The notes under the pieces were generated by a model that had not been told where the DNA came from, searched no databases, and worked only from the letters and a program-made list of their open reading frames with translations. Positions 32,307 through 41,078 of a DNA stretch of 64,000 nt are shown here, piece after piece. Numbering within the stretch: position 1 is the first letter of the stretch; each line of letters starts with the position of its first letter. This DNA comes from Bacillota bacterium (lineage in GTDB: Bacteria > Bacillota > Negativicutes > Sporomusales > Sporomusaceae): the NCBI GenBank assembly GCA_023388195.1, contig JAEWGR010000092.1, positions 9,264 to 73,263 of the forward strand, read 5' to 3'. Position numbers and translations under genes: made by a program.

Positions 32307-34163
32307 ATGAATTCAGTCAGTCTGTTGGTAATTTCTGTTTGTGTTTATATTCTGGCCTACCGCTATTATTCGGCTTTTATTGCCGCCAAAGTCCTGGCAT
32401 TAAATGACGCCAATACAACACCGGCCTACCGTTGCAATGATGGGCGCGAGTTTGTCCCTACCAATAAGTGGGTATTATTCGGCCATCATTTTGCGGCTAT
32501 CGCCGGTGCCGGCCCGCTTGTGGGTCCGGTGCTCGCAGCCCAATACGGCTGGGGTCCCGGCTTCATGTGGATTTTATTGGGCTCAGTGTTTGCCGGTGCA
32601 GTACATGATTTTATTATTCTGTTTGCCTCGGTCCGGCACAATGGCCAGTCATTAGCTGTTATTGCCCGGCGGGAGGTTGGCCCCTTAACAGGAGTCACCA
32701 CCTCGCTGTCAGTGTTCTTCATTATCATTGTTGCCCTTGCCGGCCTTGCCATTGTTGTTGTCAATGCTTTGTTTAAAAATCCCTGGGGTGTGTACACACT
32801 CTTTATGACAATCCCGATTGCCATTGTTGTTGGTTTATATATGTTCAAAATTGTTCCCGGTTCCATCCGTTCCGGGTCAATTGGCGGTTTCATCCTGGTA
32901 ATGGCGGCAGTTATTACCGGTCACTGGCTAAGTCCGGGGCAGCCGTGGGCCGGATTAGCCGGCATCTTTGACCTGACCAAACAGCAATTATCAGTTGCCT
33001 TGCCTGTTTATGGTTTTTTTGCCGCAGTTTTGCCGGTATGGCTGCTGTTAGCCCCGCGTGATTATCTCAGTTCGTATATGAAAATAGGTACTGTGCTGGC
33101 TCTGGCCTTGGGAATTCTTATCGTGCAGCCCAGCATCAACATGCCGATGACCAGTCAGTTTATGGATGGCGGCGGGCCGATTATTCCCGGACCGTGGTGG
33201 CCGTACGTTTTTATTACCATTGCCTGCGGCGCGATTTCCGGTTTCCATTCCCTCATCAGCTCAGGTACAACCCCGAAAATGATAGAGCTTGAGTCGCAAG
33301 CCCGCATCATTGCCTATGGCGGCATGCTCACCGAAGGGTTTGTGGCCGTAATGGCCCTGATTTCGGCGGTAGTGCTCATGCCTGGTGACTACTTTGCCAT
33401 CAACAGCCCGGCGGCTGTATTTGCCAAGCTGGGTATACCGACTGTGGAAATAAATGAATTGTCGCGGCTGGTGCAAATGGATGTTGCCCATCGCCCCGGT
33501 GGCGCCGTCTCTCTGGCGGTGGGTATGGCCCACATCTTTTCCAGCATTGGCGGCATGCAGCACCTTATGAGCTATTGGTACCAATTTGCCATAATGTTTG
33601 AGGCGTTATTCATCCTTACCACAATCGATGCCGGTACCCGGGTGGCCCGTTATATCCTGCAGGATATACTGGGAACCTATATGTATAGCCCGCTTAAACA
33701 AACAAACTGGTGGCCCGGCATTCTCTTTACCAGTTTCCTTGTTACTTATTGCTGGGGTTACCTGCTGTATAGCGGGGACGTTGCCAGTATCTGGCCGCTG
33801 TTCGGTGTGGCCAACCAACTCCTGGCCGTTATTGCATTAGCGCTTGGCACGACCATTATCCTGAAGATTGCTCCGAAGAAGTCCTATGCCTGGGTAACCT
33901 TTGCCCCGCTTTGCTTTTTGACCGTCACGGTTATTGCTGCTGGCATTATGAACGTGCAAATGTTCTTTAAACGGGGAGATACCCTTGGCAATACCAACGG
34001 CACTGTCAGTATTATTTTAATCGTCCTGGTAGTGATTACCTTATTGGATTCTATCCGGCTCTGGCTTACTTTGCTGAAAACAGATAAACCGATTGGTATG
34101 AACACCGAAATATCAGTCCTGTCCTGTCCTGTTGATACCACCAAGCCTAATATTCCCAGCTAA
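32307..34163 (+). CDS. cstA: CstA-family transporter (carbon starvation / pyruvate transporter)
   Basis: 618 residues, about 16 membrane segments. Family motifs: FGHHFAAIAGAGPLVGPVLA, AVHDFIILFASVRHNGQSL, GFHSLISSGTTPKM and TTIDAGTRVARYILQD. E. coli CstA and BtsT (YjiY) import pyruvate and peptides; BtsT is controlled by BtsS-BtsR. Here a LytS-LytTR pair lies directly upstream, so the module is probably a nutrient (pyruvate)-sensing import system. ATG 32307 follows AAAGGGGGA; the frame start at 32289 lies in front of that site. A second AAAGGAGG at 32260-32267 precedes a possible 7-codon leader. Confidence 0.93.
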   Translation: MNSVSLLVISVCVYILAYRYYSAFIAAKVLALNDANTTPAYRCNDGREFVPTNKWVLFGHHFAAIAGAGPLVGPVLAAQYGWGPGFMWILLGSVFAGAVHDFIILFASVRHNGQSLAVIARREVGPLTGVTTSLSVFFIIIVALAGLAIVVVNALFKNPWGVYTLFMTIPIAIVVGLYMFKIVPGSIRSGSIGGFILVMAAVITGHWLSPGQPWAGLAGIFDLTKQQLSVALPVYGFFAAVLPVWLLLAPRDYLSSYMKIGTVLALALGILIVQPSINMPMTSQFMDGGGPIIPGPWWPYVFITIACGAISGFHSLISSGTTPKMIELESQARIIAYGGMLTEGFVAVMALISAVVLMPGDYFAINSPAAVFAKLGIPTVEINELSRLVQMDVAHRPGGAVSLAVGMAHIFSSIGGMQHLMSYWYQFAIMFEALFILTTIDAGTRVARYILQDILGTYMYSPLKQTNWWPGILFTSFLVTYCWGYLLYSGDVASIWPLFGVANQLLAVIALALGTTIILKIAPKKSYAWVTFAPLCFLTVTVIAAGIMNVQMFFKRGDTLGNTNGTVSIILIVLVVITLLDSIRLWLTLLKTDKPIGMNTEISVLSCPVDTTKPNIPS

Positions 34164-34196
34164 CTTGTTTCGGGCTGCGTTAATAAAGCAGCCCCA

Positions 34197-34237
34197 AAAA
34201 CCGCCGCTATGGCAGCTTCGCTGATAGCGGCGGTTTT
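34197..34237 (+). terminator. Intrinsic terminator of the CstA-family gene
   Basis: A 14-bp stem AAAACCGCCGCTAT / ATAGCGGCGGTTTT with a 13-nt loop. Confidence 0.85.
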
Positions 34238-34275
34238 GCATTTGAAACACAGCCGCAAAGGGTTTATAATAAGAT

Positions 34276-34292
34276 AAGACTTGGCTTGTGCC
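34276..34292 (-). repeat. 17-bp copy of the dispersed repeat core
   Basis: AAGACTTGGCTTGTGCC is the exact reverse complement of the 17-mer at 3590-3606 and 3687-3703. A degenerate version lies near 19374. The rest of the 34238-34427 gap shows an AGAATTT/AAATTCT inverted repeat but no gene. Confidence 0.7.
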
Positions 34293-34427
34293 AGCTTCTT
34301 CAGGATGCCGGCAGAGGCCGCCTGTGCCTTTTAGGGTATACGTGTTCTATGTCCATAGAATTTTTTTATAAATTCTGGTAGACTTAATAAGGCGAGCATA
34401 CCAAAGACTACCAAGCAGGAGGCACCT

Positions 34428-36389
34428 ATGAAAATCTATCTAGCCGAAAACCGCGGGTTCTGCTACGGGGTAAAACGCGCTATCGATCTGGCTCTGCATG
34501 CCGCTGATGCTAACTGTCCGGTATTTACACTGGGGCCAATCATCCATAATCCACAGATGGTTAATCAACTGAAGGACAAGGGAATCGGGGTCGCCGACAC
34601 ACTGGAAGACATAACTGCAGGCAAAGTCATTATCCGTTCTCATGGCGTTGGCCCCGGGATATATTGCCAGGCTGAGGCCAAACGACTGACGGTAGTAGAT
34701 GCCACCTGTCCGCATGTGAAAAAAGCGCAGCAGGCAGCCCAGGCACTGTTAACGGCCGGCTACCGGGTAGTGATTATCGGCGAACGGCACCATCCTGAAG
34801 TGCAAAGTATCCTGGATTGGACAAATAATGAAGCCGACGTGGTTGAAACCCCACTGGAAGCAGAAGCGCTGCCCTATCACTCCCGGCTGGGGATAGTGGC
34901 TCAAACTACATTTGCCGCTGAAGAATTTGATGCTATTGTTGCCATTTTGCAGCTAAAGTGTGAGGAATGTAAAATTGAACGCACCATCTGTACTGCCACC
35001 GATCTTAGGCAGCAGGCCGCTGTTAACCTGGCCCGGAATGTTGATAGCATGATTATCGTTGGCGGCAGAAACAGCGCCAACACAACCCGTCTGGCCAGTG
35101 TCTGCCGCACGGCCGGCACACCGGCTTATCACATTGAATCAGCCAGTGAGCTTAAACCTGAATGGTTTGCCGGTCTTGAGACAGTAGGCATAACAGCCGG
35201 TGCATCGACCCCTGATTGGGTTATTGAGGAGGTATATAAAAAAATGGAAGCAATGAATATGACTGATGTTGTTAAACTCGAAACCGGAACGATCGTAAAG
35301 GGAACTATTGTTGGTGTCCGCCATGATGAGGTGTTTGTTGATATCGGTTATAAGTCCGAAGGTGTTATCCCGCTGGCAGAGCTGGCTTATCCGGCCCCGC
35401 AGACGGCCATAGATGCAGTAAGCGTAGGCCAGGTCATTGAGGTACTGGTAGTGGATAACGACAGCGCTGATGGTCAGGTTAAGCTTTCTAAGGTGCAGGC
35501 TGACCGGCTGACGGCCTGGGATAAGCTGGGGCAGGCCCATGCGTCCGGCCAGCCCGTTGAGGCCACCATCACGGGAATTGTAAAGGGCGGCGTTACTGCG
35601 GCCGTATTCGGGGTAAGAGGTTTTATCCCCGCCTCGCAGCTTGATCTCAAATTTGTTGAAAACCTGGAGGCTTTTGTGGGGCAGACGCTGCCGGTTATTC
35701 CAATTGAAGTGGATCAGGATAAGCATAAGGCAGTCCTATCCCGCAGGCAGTTATTAACCCAGGAAAAACTGGCACACGAACAAGAATTGCTGGCCAAGCT
35801 GACTGTTGGTCAGACAATTGCCGGCAAAGTCAGCCGGCTTGCCAGCTTTGGCGCTTTTGTTGATATCGGGGGTGTTGACGGGCTTGTACATATTTCCGAC
35901 TTATCCTGGCAGCGCATCAAAACACCGCAGGAAATTGTCAATGTCGGCGATGAAGTTACGGTTGTGATCCTCAAAATTGATGCTGAGGCTAAAAAGCTGT
36001 CGCTTAGTCTAAAAGATGTGGAACGTGATCCCTGGTATTCAGCAGCCGATACCCTGACTATTGGCAGCATTGTCAGCGGTACGGTTACCAAACTGGCCAA
36101 ATTTGGAGCCTTTGTAGAAATTAAGGACGGTATTGAGGGTTTGGTGCATATTTCAGAAATGGCTGAACGCCGGGTGGTAAATCCGGAAGAGGTGGTAAGT
36201 GCCGGTCAGCAGGTAGCAGTCAAGCTACTCAGCATTGATAAAGCCAATAAGCGGATCGGCCTTAGCATGATCCAGGCTGAGCAAGACAAAGAACGGGCTG
36301 AATTCAGCGACTACCTCTCCACCCAGGCCCCGGCATCAGGGGTTACGCTTGGTGATAAGTTTGGTCATCTATTCAAACGGGAGGACTAA
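34428..36389 (+). CDS. ispH: IspH (HMBPP reductase) fused to four S1 RNA-binding domains
   Basis: 653 residues. The first about 282 are IspH, the last enzyme of the MEP isoprenoid pathway, with its three Fe-S Cys at RGFCYGV (Cys12), DATCPHV (about 96) and RTICTATDLRQQ (about 190), and GERHHPEV. From about residue 285 come four S1 motifs, the last two most typical: ASFGAFVDIGGVDGLVHISD and AKFGAFVEIKDGIEGLVHIS. Such IspH-ribosomal-S1-like fusions are known in Clostridia and Negativicutes. No separate rpsA is seen here. The fni gene follows 8 bp later, a logical partner in isoprenoid synthesis. Confidence 0.96.
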   Translation: MKIYLAENRGFCYGVKRAIDLALHAADANCPVFTLGPIIHNPQMVNQLKDKGIGVADTLEDITAGKVIIRSHGVGPGIYCQAEAKRLTVVDATCPHVKKAQQAAQALLTAGYRVVIIGERHHPEVQSILDWTNNEADVVETPLEAEALPYHSRLGIVAQTTFAAEEFDAIVAILQLKCEECKIERTICTATDLRQQAAVNLARNVDSMIIVGGRNSANTTRLASVCRTAGTPAYHIESASELKPEWFAGLETVGITAGASTPDWVIEEVYKKMEAMNMTDVVKLETGTIVKGTIVGVRHDEVFVDIGYKSEGVIPLAELAYPAPQTAIDAVSVGQVIEVLVVDNDSADGQVKLSKVQADRLTAWDKLGQAHASGQPVEATITGIVKGGVTAAVFGVRGFIPASQLDLKFVENLEAFVGQTLPVIPIEVDQDKHKAVLSRRQLLTQEKLAHEQELLAKLTVGQTIAGKVSRLASFGAFVDIGGVDGLVHISDLSWQRIKTPQEIVNVGDEVTVVILKIDAEAKKLSLSLKDVERDPWYSAADTLTIGSIVSGTVTKLAKFGAFVEIKDGIEGLVHISEMAERRVVNPEEVVSAGQQVAVKLLSIDKANKRIGLSMIQAEQDKERAEFSDYLSTQAPASGVTLGDKFGHLFKRED

Positions 36390-36397
36390 TAAGTGGC

Positions 36398-37462
36398 ATG
36401 ATACGGCAGTCACGCAAACTGGAACATTTAAAATATTCCCTGCAGCTGGAAGATGGCCCGGCAGCTGCCGGCTTTACAGATTTCCACTTAATCCACAATT
36501 GTTTGCCTGACCTGGCGTGGCAGGATATTGACGTTTGTACACAAATGGCCGGTATAAACCTGCCGCAGCCGGTTATCGTAAATGCAATTACCGGTGGTGC
36601 CGCCGATGTGGCCGATGTAAATCGCCAGCTGGCCGAATTTTCCCGGCAGACAGGTGTGGCGCTGGCCGTAGGTTCACAATATGCCGCCATTGAAGACCCG
36701 GCTGCAGCTGAATCCTATAAAATTGTCCGCCGGGTTAATCCCGATGGCGTAATTCTGGCTAATCTGGGAGCCTATGCCGACCCGGATGCCGCCGGTTATG
36801 CGGTTGATATGATTGGCGCCCAGGCCATTCAGATCCACCTTAATGCCGGCCAGGAAATTATCATGAATGAAGGTGACCGTGACTTTCGTGGCTATTTGTC
36901 ACATATCGAGGCCATCGTAAAGAAAGTCAGCGTTCCGGTTATCGTCAAAGAGGTGGGCTGCGGCATCGGCCGCGAACAGGCCCAGGCGCTTGTTGACATT
37001 GGCGTAAATGCCATTGATGTTGGCGGCACCGGCGGAACTAATTTTCTTGCTATTGAAGCAGCCCGGGGCCAGGTTGTGCTGGACACTGAAATGCTCCACT
37101 GGGGAATTCCCACTGCCCTGGCAGCCGTGGAAACCGTGTCTGTTACGGCATCAGCCGTTGATGTTGTTGTTTCCGGCGGGGTGAGAACACCGCTGGATGT
37201 TGTCAAGGCCTTATCGATCGGGGGGGTGGCAGCTGGAATTGCCGGCCCGGTCTTAAAGGCACTTCAGGCCAAAGGTGTTGACGGGGCTATCGACTGGTAT
37301 AAGAACTTTATAACCGGTATAAAAAGGTACATGCTGCTGACAGGAGCCCGTACTATCAGGGATTTACGCTCGGTTCCCCTCGTTGTCACAGGTTTCAGCC
37401 GGGAATGGCTGGCAGCCAGGGGTATTAATACGATGGAATTTGCCGCCCGTAAAAAAATATGA
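36398..37462 (+). CDS. fni: Type 2 isopentenyl-diphosphate isomerase (FMN-dependent)
   Basis: Interconverts IPP and DMAPP. 354 residues, TIM barrel: KLEHLKYSLQL near the start, NAITGGAADV, VGSQYAAIED, LNAGQEIIMNEGDR, VIVKEVGCGIGREQA and the FMN phosphate site VGGTGGTNF. ATG 36398 lies 8 bp after ispH; GGGAGG at 36379-36384 is the ribosome site. IspH yields both IPP and DMAPP, so the isomerase balances the two pools. Confidence 0.95.
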   Translation: MIRQSRKLEHLKYSLQLEDGPAAAGFTDFHLIHNCLPDLAWQDIDVCTQMAGINLPQPVIVNAITGGAADVADVNRQLAEFSRQTGVALAVGSQYAAIEDPAAAESYKIVRRVNPDGVILANLGAYADPDAAGYAVDMIGAQAIQIHLNAGQEIIMNEGDRDFRGYLSHIEAIVKKVSVPVIVKEVGCGIGREQAQALVDIGVNAIDVGGTGGTNFLAIEAARGQVVLDTEMLHWGIPTALAAVETVSVTASAVDVVVSGGVRTPLDVVKALSIGGVAAGIAGPVLKALQAKGVDGAIDWYKNFITGIKRYMLLTGARTIRDLRSVPLVVTGFSREWLAARGINTMEFAARKKI

Positions 37463-37494
37463 CAAAGAGCATGGCTAACAGCCATGCTCTTTGT
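37462..37494 (+). terminator. Hairpin terminator after fni
   Basis: A perfect 15-bp stem ACAAAGAGCATGGCT / AGCCATGCTCTTTGT with AAC loop; the following T-run is weak (ATTAAT). Confidence 0.7.
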
Positions 37495-37504
37495 ATTAAT
37501 AAGG

Positions 37505-37535
37505 TAATATCAGCACAAACTAGGATTAATACATT
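37505..37535 (+). promoter_or_regulatory. Possible sigma-E promoter of the spoIIP operon
   Basis: TAATATC (37505-37511), 16 bp, AATACATT (37528-37535), against KMATATT, 13-15 bp, CATACAMT. The match is partial and the spacing long; it is suggested because spoIIP is a mother-cell sigma-E gene in Bacillus. Confidence 0.35.
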
Positions 37536-37563
37536 AACATTACAAGGCTATGAGGTGAAACAC

Positions 37564-38331
37564 ATGATGAATATGCCCCTTGGCATGATTTTACTTTTAG
37601 TCGTCAGCGTGCTGGTATACTTCGGATTGGCCCATCGGATTTTAGACCGCATGCGGATGACTGATAAACAAGCGCTACTCTTTATTGCCGGTATTGTTGT
37701 CGGCAGCTTTATCGACATTCCTATTATGAGTGCCCCGATGCAGATTTCCATTAATGTCGGTGGCGCAGTCCTGCCTATTTTGCTCTGCCTGTACCTGATC
37801 TACAAAGCGGATGAAACTGCCGAAAGAGTCCGGGCCATTGTTGCCTCCATTCTTGTGGCTGGTGCCGTATCACTGGGAGCGCGTTATTTGCCTTATGAAC
37901 CGGAAAACATGTATCTGGACCCTAAACTAATCTACGGATTAGCGGCCGGTCTGATTGCCTATCTTGCCGGCCGCTCCCGGCGGAGCGCATTTATTGGCGG
38001 CGTCTTAGGCATCGTCCTCAGTGATATTGTCCATATCATCACGCTCTCCGGGCTGGGAATTCCGGGAACTACCGCCATTGGCGGGGCCGGAGCTTTTGAT
38101 GTCACCATTATTGCCGGTATCGTAGCGGTAATGATTGCTGAGCTTGTGGGGGAAACCAGAGAAAAGCTGCAGGGCGGTCCGGTCTTGGGACCTAACCGGC
38201 CTGAGGGCTTATATGAGTTTAGTAAGGAACTGCATCCCAAAGAAAAGCAAAAAAACGAACAACCCAATTCCCCGCCGGCAGGGACTGGCGACAAGGCCTC
38301 TGACGCCGGAGGTGAAAACAGTGAAAAGTAA
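37564..38331 (+). CDS. DUF1614 membrane protein
   Basis: 255 residues with about seven membrane segments (MILLLVVSVLVYFGLAHRIL, AVLPILLCLYLIY, LIYGLAAGLIAYLAG and others), the DUF1614-type stretch VGSFIDIPIMSA and a polar, Pro/Lys-rich cytosolic tail. Function unknown. The start is ATG 37564 behind GAGGTG, not the longer frame from 37459, which overlaps the fni terminator. It overlaps spoIIP by 11 bp, so a sporulation role in the mother cell is plausible by context. Confidence 0.85.
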   Translation: MMNMPLGMILLLVVSVLVYFGLAHRILDRMRMTDKQALLFIAGIVVGSFIDIPIMSAPMQISINVGGAVLPILLCLYLIYKADETAERVRAIVASILVAGAVSLGARYLPYEPENMYLDPKLIYGLAAGLIAYLAGRSRRSAFIGGVLGIVLSDIVHIITLSGLGIPGTTAIGGAGAFDVTIIAGIVAVMIAELVGETREKLQGGPVLGPNRPEGLYEFSKELHPKEKQKNEQPNSPPAGTGDKASDAGGENSEK

Positions 38332-39529
38332 AGTACTTATACTGCTGGCACTGCTGCTGATCACCGCGAGTATCAGCTGTTATGCCGATGAGGGCAGCAG
38401 CGGCCAGTATTCAACAGTGGTTGACGAGAGTGGAAACCCGGTATATATGACAGGCTGGAAAATGCGTACCGGCGATCAGGTGCTGACTGAGACTAACCGC
38501 CGCTACGAAGTGATCCGGGTTGAAGGCAATACGGCTCACGCCAAATTTATCGGCGAAGTCAACCTGTCCCTGTATGATCAGAAGCAGGACAGCAGCAGCC
38601 TAATCGCCCGCCTGACAGCTTTTCTCCAGCCGGCCATTGCCCAGGCTGAGGGCAATGGCAAAGTAGCTGTTTATCACACCCACTCCGACGAGTCTTATGT
38701 GCCTACAGACGGCAAAGAAAGTATCCTGGGTGCCGGCGGCATTTACAAAGTCGGCAATGCTTTTACCGCCTCACTGGAAAAAAAGGGTGTTACCGTCATT
38801 CATTCCGACGCTAAGCATGATCCGCACGATGACATGGCCTATGAGCGTTCGCGCCGGACGGCCCTGAACCTGATAAAAAAAGAGCAGCCTGATGCGGTGT
38901 TCGATATTCACCGGGATGCGGTTCCCCCGCAGGTGTATAAAACCAGTATCAATGGTGAGGATGTCAGCAAGATCCAGCTGGTTGTGGGTAAATACGGTCC
39001 GACCGGTAAACAGATTGAAGACTATGCCCTGCAGATAAAGGCAGCGTCCGATAAACAACATCCGGGGCTGGTAAAAGGAATTTTTTTCGCTAAAGGCGGG
39101 GACTATAACCAGGATTTACATCCCCGCTCCATGCTGCTTGAGGTCGGAGCTCATACTAATGACCGCGAATCAGCAGAGAGAGGGATTGCCCTGTTTGCCG
39201 ATGTTGTCCCGACGATTTTAGGCAAATCCAGCGCCCCAACAGGCCCTAATGCCGCCGGCACAACCGGTGCTGACGGCAGTGCCGGTCTTGGTTCGGCAGC
39301 CGGCGGCGCCTCAGGTGCGACTAAATCTATAGGCTGGATGCTGGGGTTATTAATCGCCGGTGTTGCCGCCTTTTTATTCTTAAGTACTGGCAGTTTTAAG
39401 GAAGCCGGTGCCAAACTCAAGAATTTTGCTTCCACCGAATTTACCAATTTCCTGGGTCCTAAGGCCAAAAAACGTCGTAATACTCAGCCTGATTCCAGTC
39501 AGTCGGAAAAAGAGGACAATAATAAGTAA
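38321..39529 (+). CDS. spoIIP: Stage II sporulation protein P
   Basis: A peptidoglycan amidase/endopeptidase that works with SpoIID and SpoIIM to thin septal wall and drive engulfment. About 403 residues: a signal peptide (VLILLALLLITASISCYA), zinc/catalytic motifs AVYHTHSDESYV (about 119), FDIHRDAVPP and LLEVGAHTNDRESA, then a Gly/Ala/Ser linker and an extra C-terminal membrane segment (SIGWMLGLLIAGVAAFLFL) with a basic tail. GTG 38321 follows GGAGGTG. The C-terminal anchor is unlike Bacillus SpoIIP, which is anchored at the N-terminus; here both ends could be in the membrane if the signal is not cleaved. Confidence 0.93.
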   Translation: MKSKVLILLALLLITASISCYADEGSSGQYSTVVDESGNPVYMTGWKMRTGDQVLTETNRRYEVIRVEGNTAHAKFIGEVNLSLYDQKQDSSSLIARLTAFLQPAIAQAEGNGKVAVYHTHSDESYVPTDGKESILGAGGIYKVGNAFTASLEKKGVTVIHSDAKHDPHDDMAYERSRRTALNLIKKEQPDAVFDIHRDAVPPQVYKTSINGEDVSKIQLVVGKYGPTGKQIEDYALQIKAASDKQHPGLVKGIFFAKGGDYNQDLHPRSMLLEVGAHTNDRESAERGIALFADVVPTILGKSSAPTGPNAAGTTGADGSAGLGSAAGGASGATKSIGWMLGLLIAGVAAFLFLSTGSFKEAGAKLKNFASTEFTNFLGPKAKKRRNTQPDSSQSEKEDNNK

Positions 39530-39537
39530 TGCTTACC

Positions 39538-39563
39538 GGCAGGCTTCTATGTCCTGCCTTTTT
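39538..39563 (+). terminator. Intrinsic terminator of spoIIP
   Basis: GGCAGG / CCTGCC stem (6 bp) with a 9-nt loop, then TTTTT. Confidence 0.75.
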
Positions 39564-39642
39564 CTATTTATTTTACTGTTAATAAAATGCGTGCAGGGAA
39601 AATATAGCTGCTAACGGAATATTAACAGAAGGGGGGAATATT

Positions 39643-40950
39643 TTGACTTATAAGGGGATTATCGCAAATGTTAAACCTGACAGTATCGGTGCTGAAATAG
39701 GCCTTGTGCCCGGCGACCGCCTGCTTGAGGTCAATGGCGAGGCTGTTCAAGATATTATTGATCTCAGCTTTGCGCTGGCAGAGGAAGAGATTGAATTGCT
39801 GATTGAGCATAGCTCAGGTGAACAGGAACTAGTTGCACTGGAAAAAGACTATGATGAAGACCTGGGGCTGGAATTTGAAAGCGCCGTTTTTGATAAGGTA
39901 CGTCAGTGTGCTAACAGATGCATTTTTTGTTTTGTTGATCAAATGCCGGCTGGAATGCGTGACAGTTTGTATATCAAGGACGACGATTACCGCCTGTCTT
40001 TTTTGTACGGCAATTTTGTCACGCTAACCAATCTCGGACCACAGGACCTCAACCGTATAACCAGACTGCATTTATCACCGCTCTACGTCTCTGTCCACAC
40101 AACCAACAGCAGCCTCCGGGAGAAAATGCTGGGAGGAAAACAGGCTGGCAGGATTATGGCACAACTGCAGGAACTTACAGACCAGGGGATTGAGCTGCAC
40201 ACCCAGGTTGTCCTGTGCCCCGGCTTTAATGATGGCCGGGAATTGGATAGAACAATTAAGGACTTGTATGCCATGTTTCCGGCGGTTCTGTCGCTGGCAA
40301 TTGTCCCGGTCGGACTTACCCGTTACCGTGACAACTGTCAGCCGTTAACCACGTTTTCCCGGGAAGAGGCTGGCCGGGTAATTACCCTTGTCCAGCAATG
40401 GCAGCAACAATGCCGGCAGGAAAACGAGGAATCTTTTGTTTACCTGGCTGATGAGTTTTATCTGGCGGCAGATCAGGAAATTCCCGCCTACGAGTATTAT
40501 GACGGGTTTCCCCAGCTGGAAAACGGTGTTGGCATTGTCCGCACTTTCCTCGCCGAATGGGAGGAACAGTCTGTCGCCGGTACCAGTTACACGGAACCGC
40601 AATACATTGATGTTATCTGCGGCGTCTCGGCAGAGAAGATTTTAACGCCGCTCTTAGCCGGGTTGTCTTTTCCTAATCTTACTGTGCGGGTAGTTGCGGT
40701 CGAGAATAATTTCTTTGGCTGTGATGTAACCGTTACCGGTCTTTTGACAGGTGGTGATATTACCGCCAGGCTGAAGCAGTTATCCGGGCCCCGTACCGGT
40801 ATTATTGTACCCGGCGTAGCCCTCAGAAAGGGAGAGCAGGTCTTCCTTGACAATACCACGCCAGCCGCAATTGCCGCTGAACTGGGGGTGCCGGTACGAA
40901 CCGCTTATTTTGCCCAGGATTTAAAAGAACTGCTGGCAGCATGGCGGTAA
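39643..40950 (+). CDS. DUF512 protein: PDZ plus radical-SAM-like enzyme
   Basis: 435 residues. Residues 1-70 are PDZ-like (ANVKPDSIGAEIGLVPGDRL, EVNGEAVQDIIDL). A Cys cluster CANRCIFCF (C-x3-C-x2-C, the radical-SAM pattern) sits near residue 88, followed by YRLSFLYGNFVTLTNL and SPLYVSVHTTN. The C-terminus (about 320-435) is the DUF512 domain. The reaction is unknown. A TTG start at 39643 follows AAGGGGGG. As in many Clostridia it lies directly upstream of der, plsY, gpsA and spoIVA. Confidence 0.92.
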   Translation: MTYKGIIANVKPDSIGAEIGLVPGDRLLEVNGEAVQDIIDLSFALAEEEIELLIEHSSGEQELVALEKDYDEDLGLEFESAVFDKVRQCANRCIFCFVDQMPAGMRDSLYIKDDDYRLSFLYGNFVTLTNLGPQDLNRITRLHLSPLYVSVHTTNSSLREKMLGGKQAGRIMAQLQELTDQGIELHTQVVLCPGFNDGRELDRTIKDLYAMFPAVLSLAIVPVGLTRYRDNCQPLTTFSREEAGRVITLVQQWQQQCRQENEESFVYLADEFYLAADQEIPAYEYYDGFPQLENGVGIVRTFLAEWEEQSVAGTSYTEPQYIDVICGVSAEKILTPLLAGLSFPNLTVRVVAVENNFFGCDVTVTGLLTGGDITARLKQLSGPRTGIIVPGVALRKGEQVFLDNTTPAAIAAELGVPVRTAYFAQDLKELLAAWR

Positions 40951-41078
40951 GCGGCAAAAATAAGGAAGGCCTAGTGAGGTAAACAGAATAACCTTGGTTT
41001 AATTAAGGTAACACTACTGCTAGCTTGGGTTTGCCCTTTCGTACTTTTAGATTTTAAGAATATACAAGGTGGTATCTG

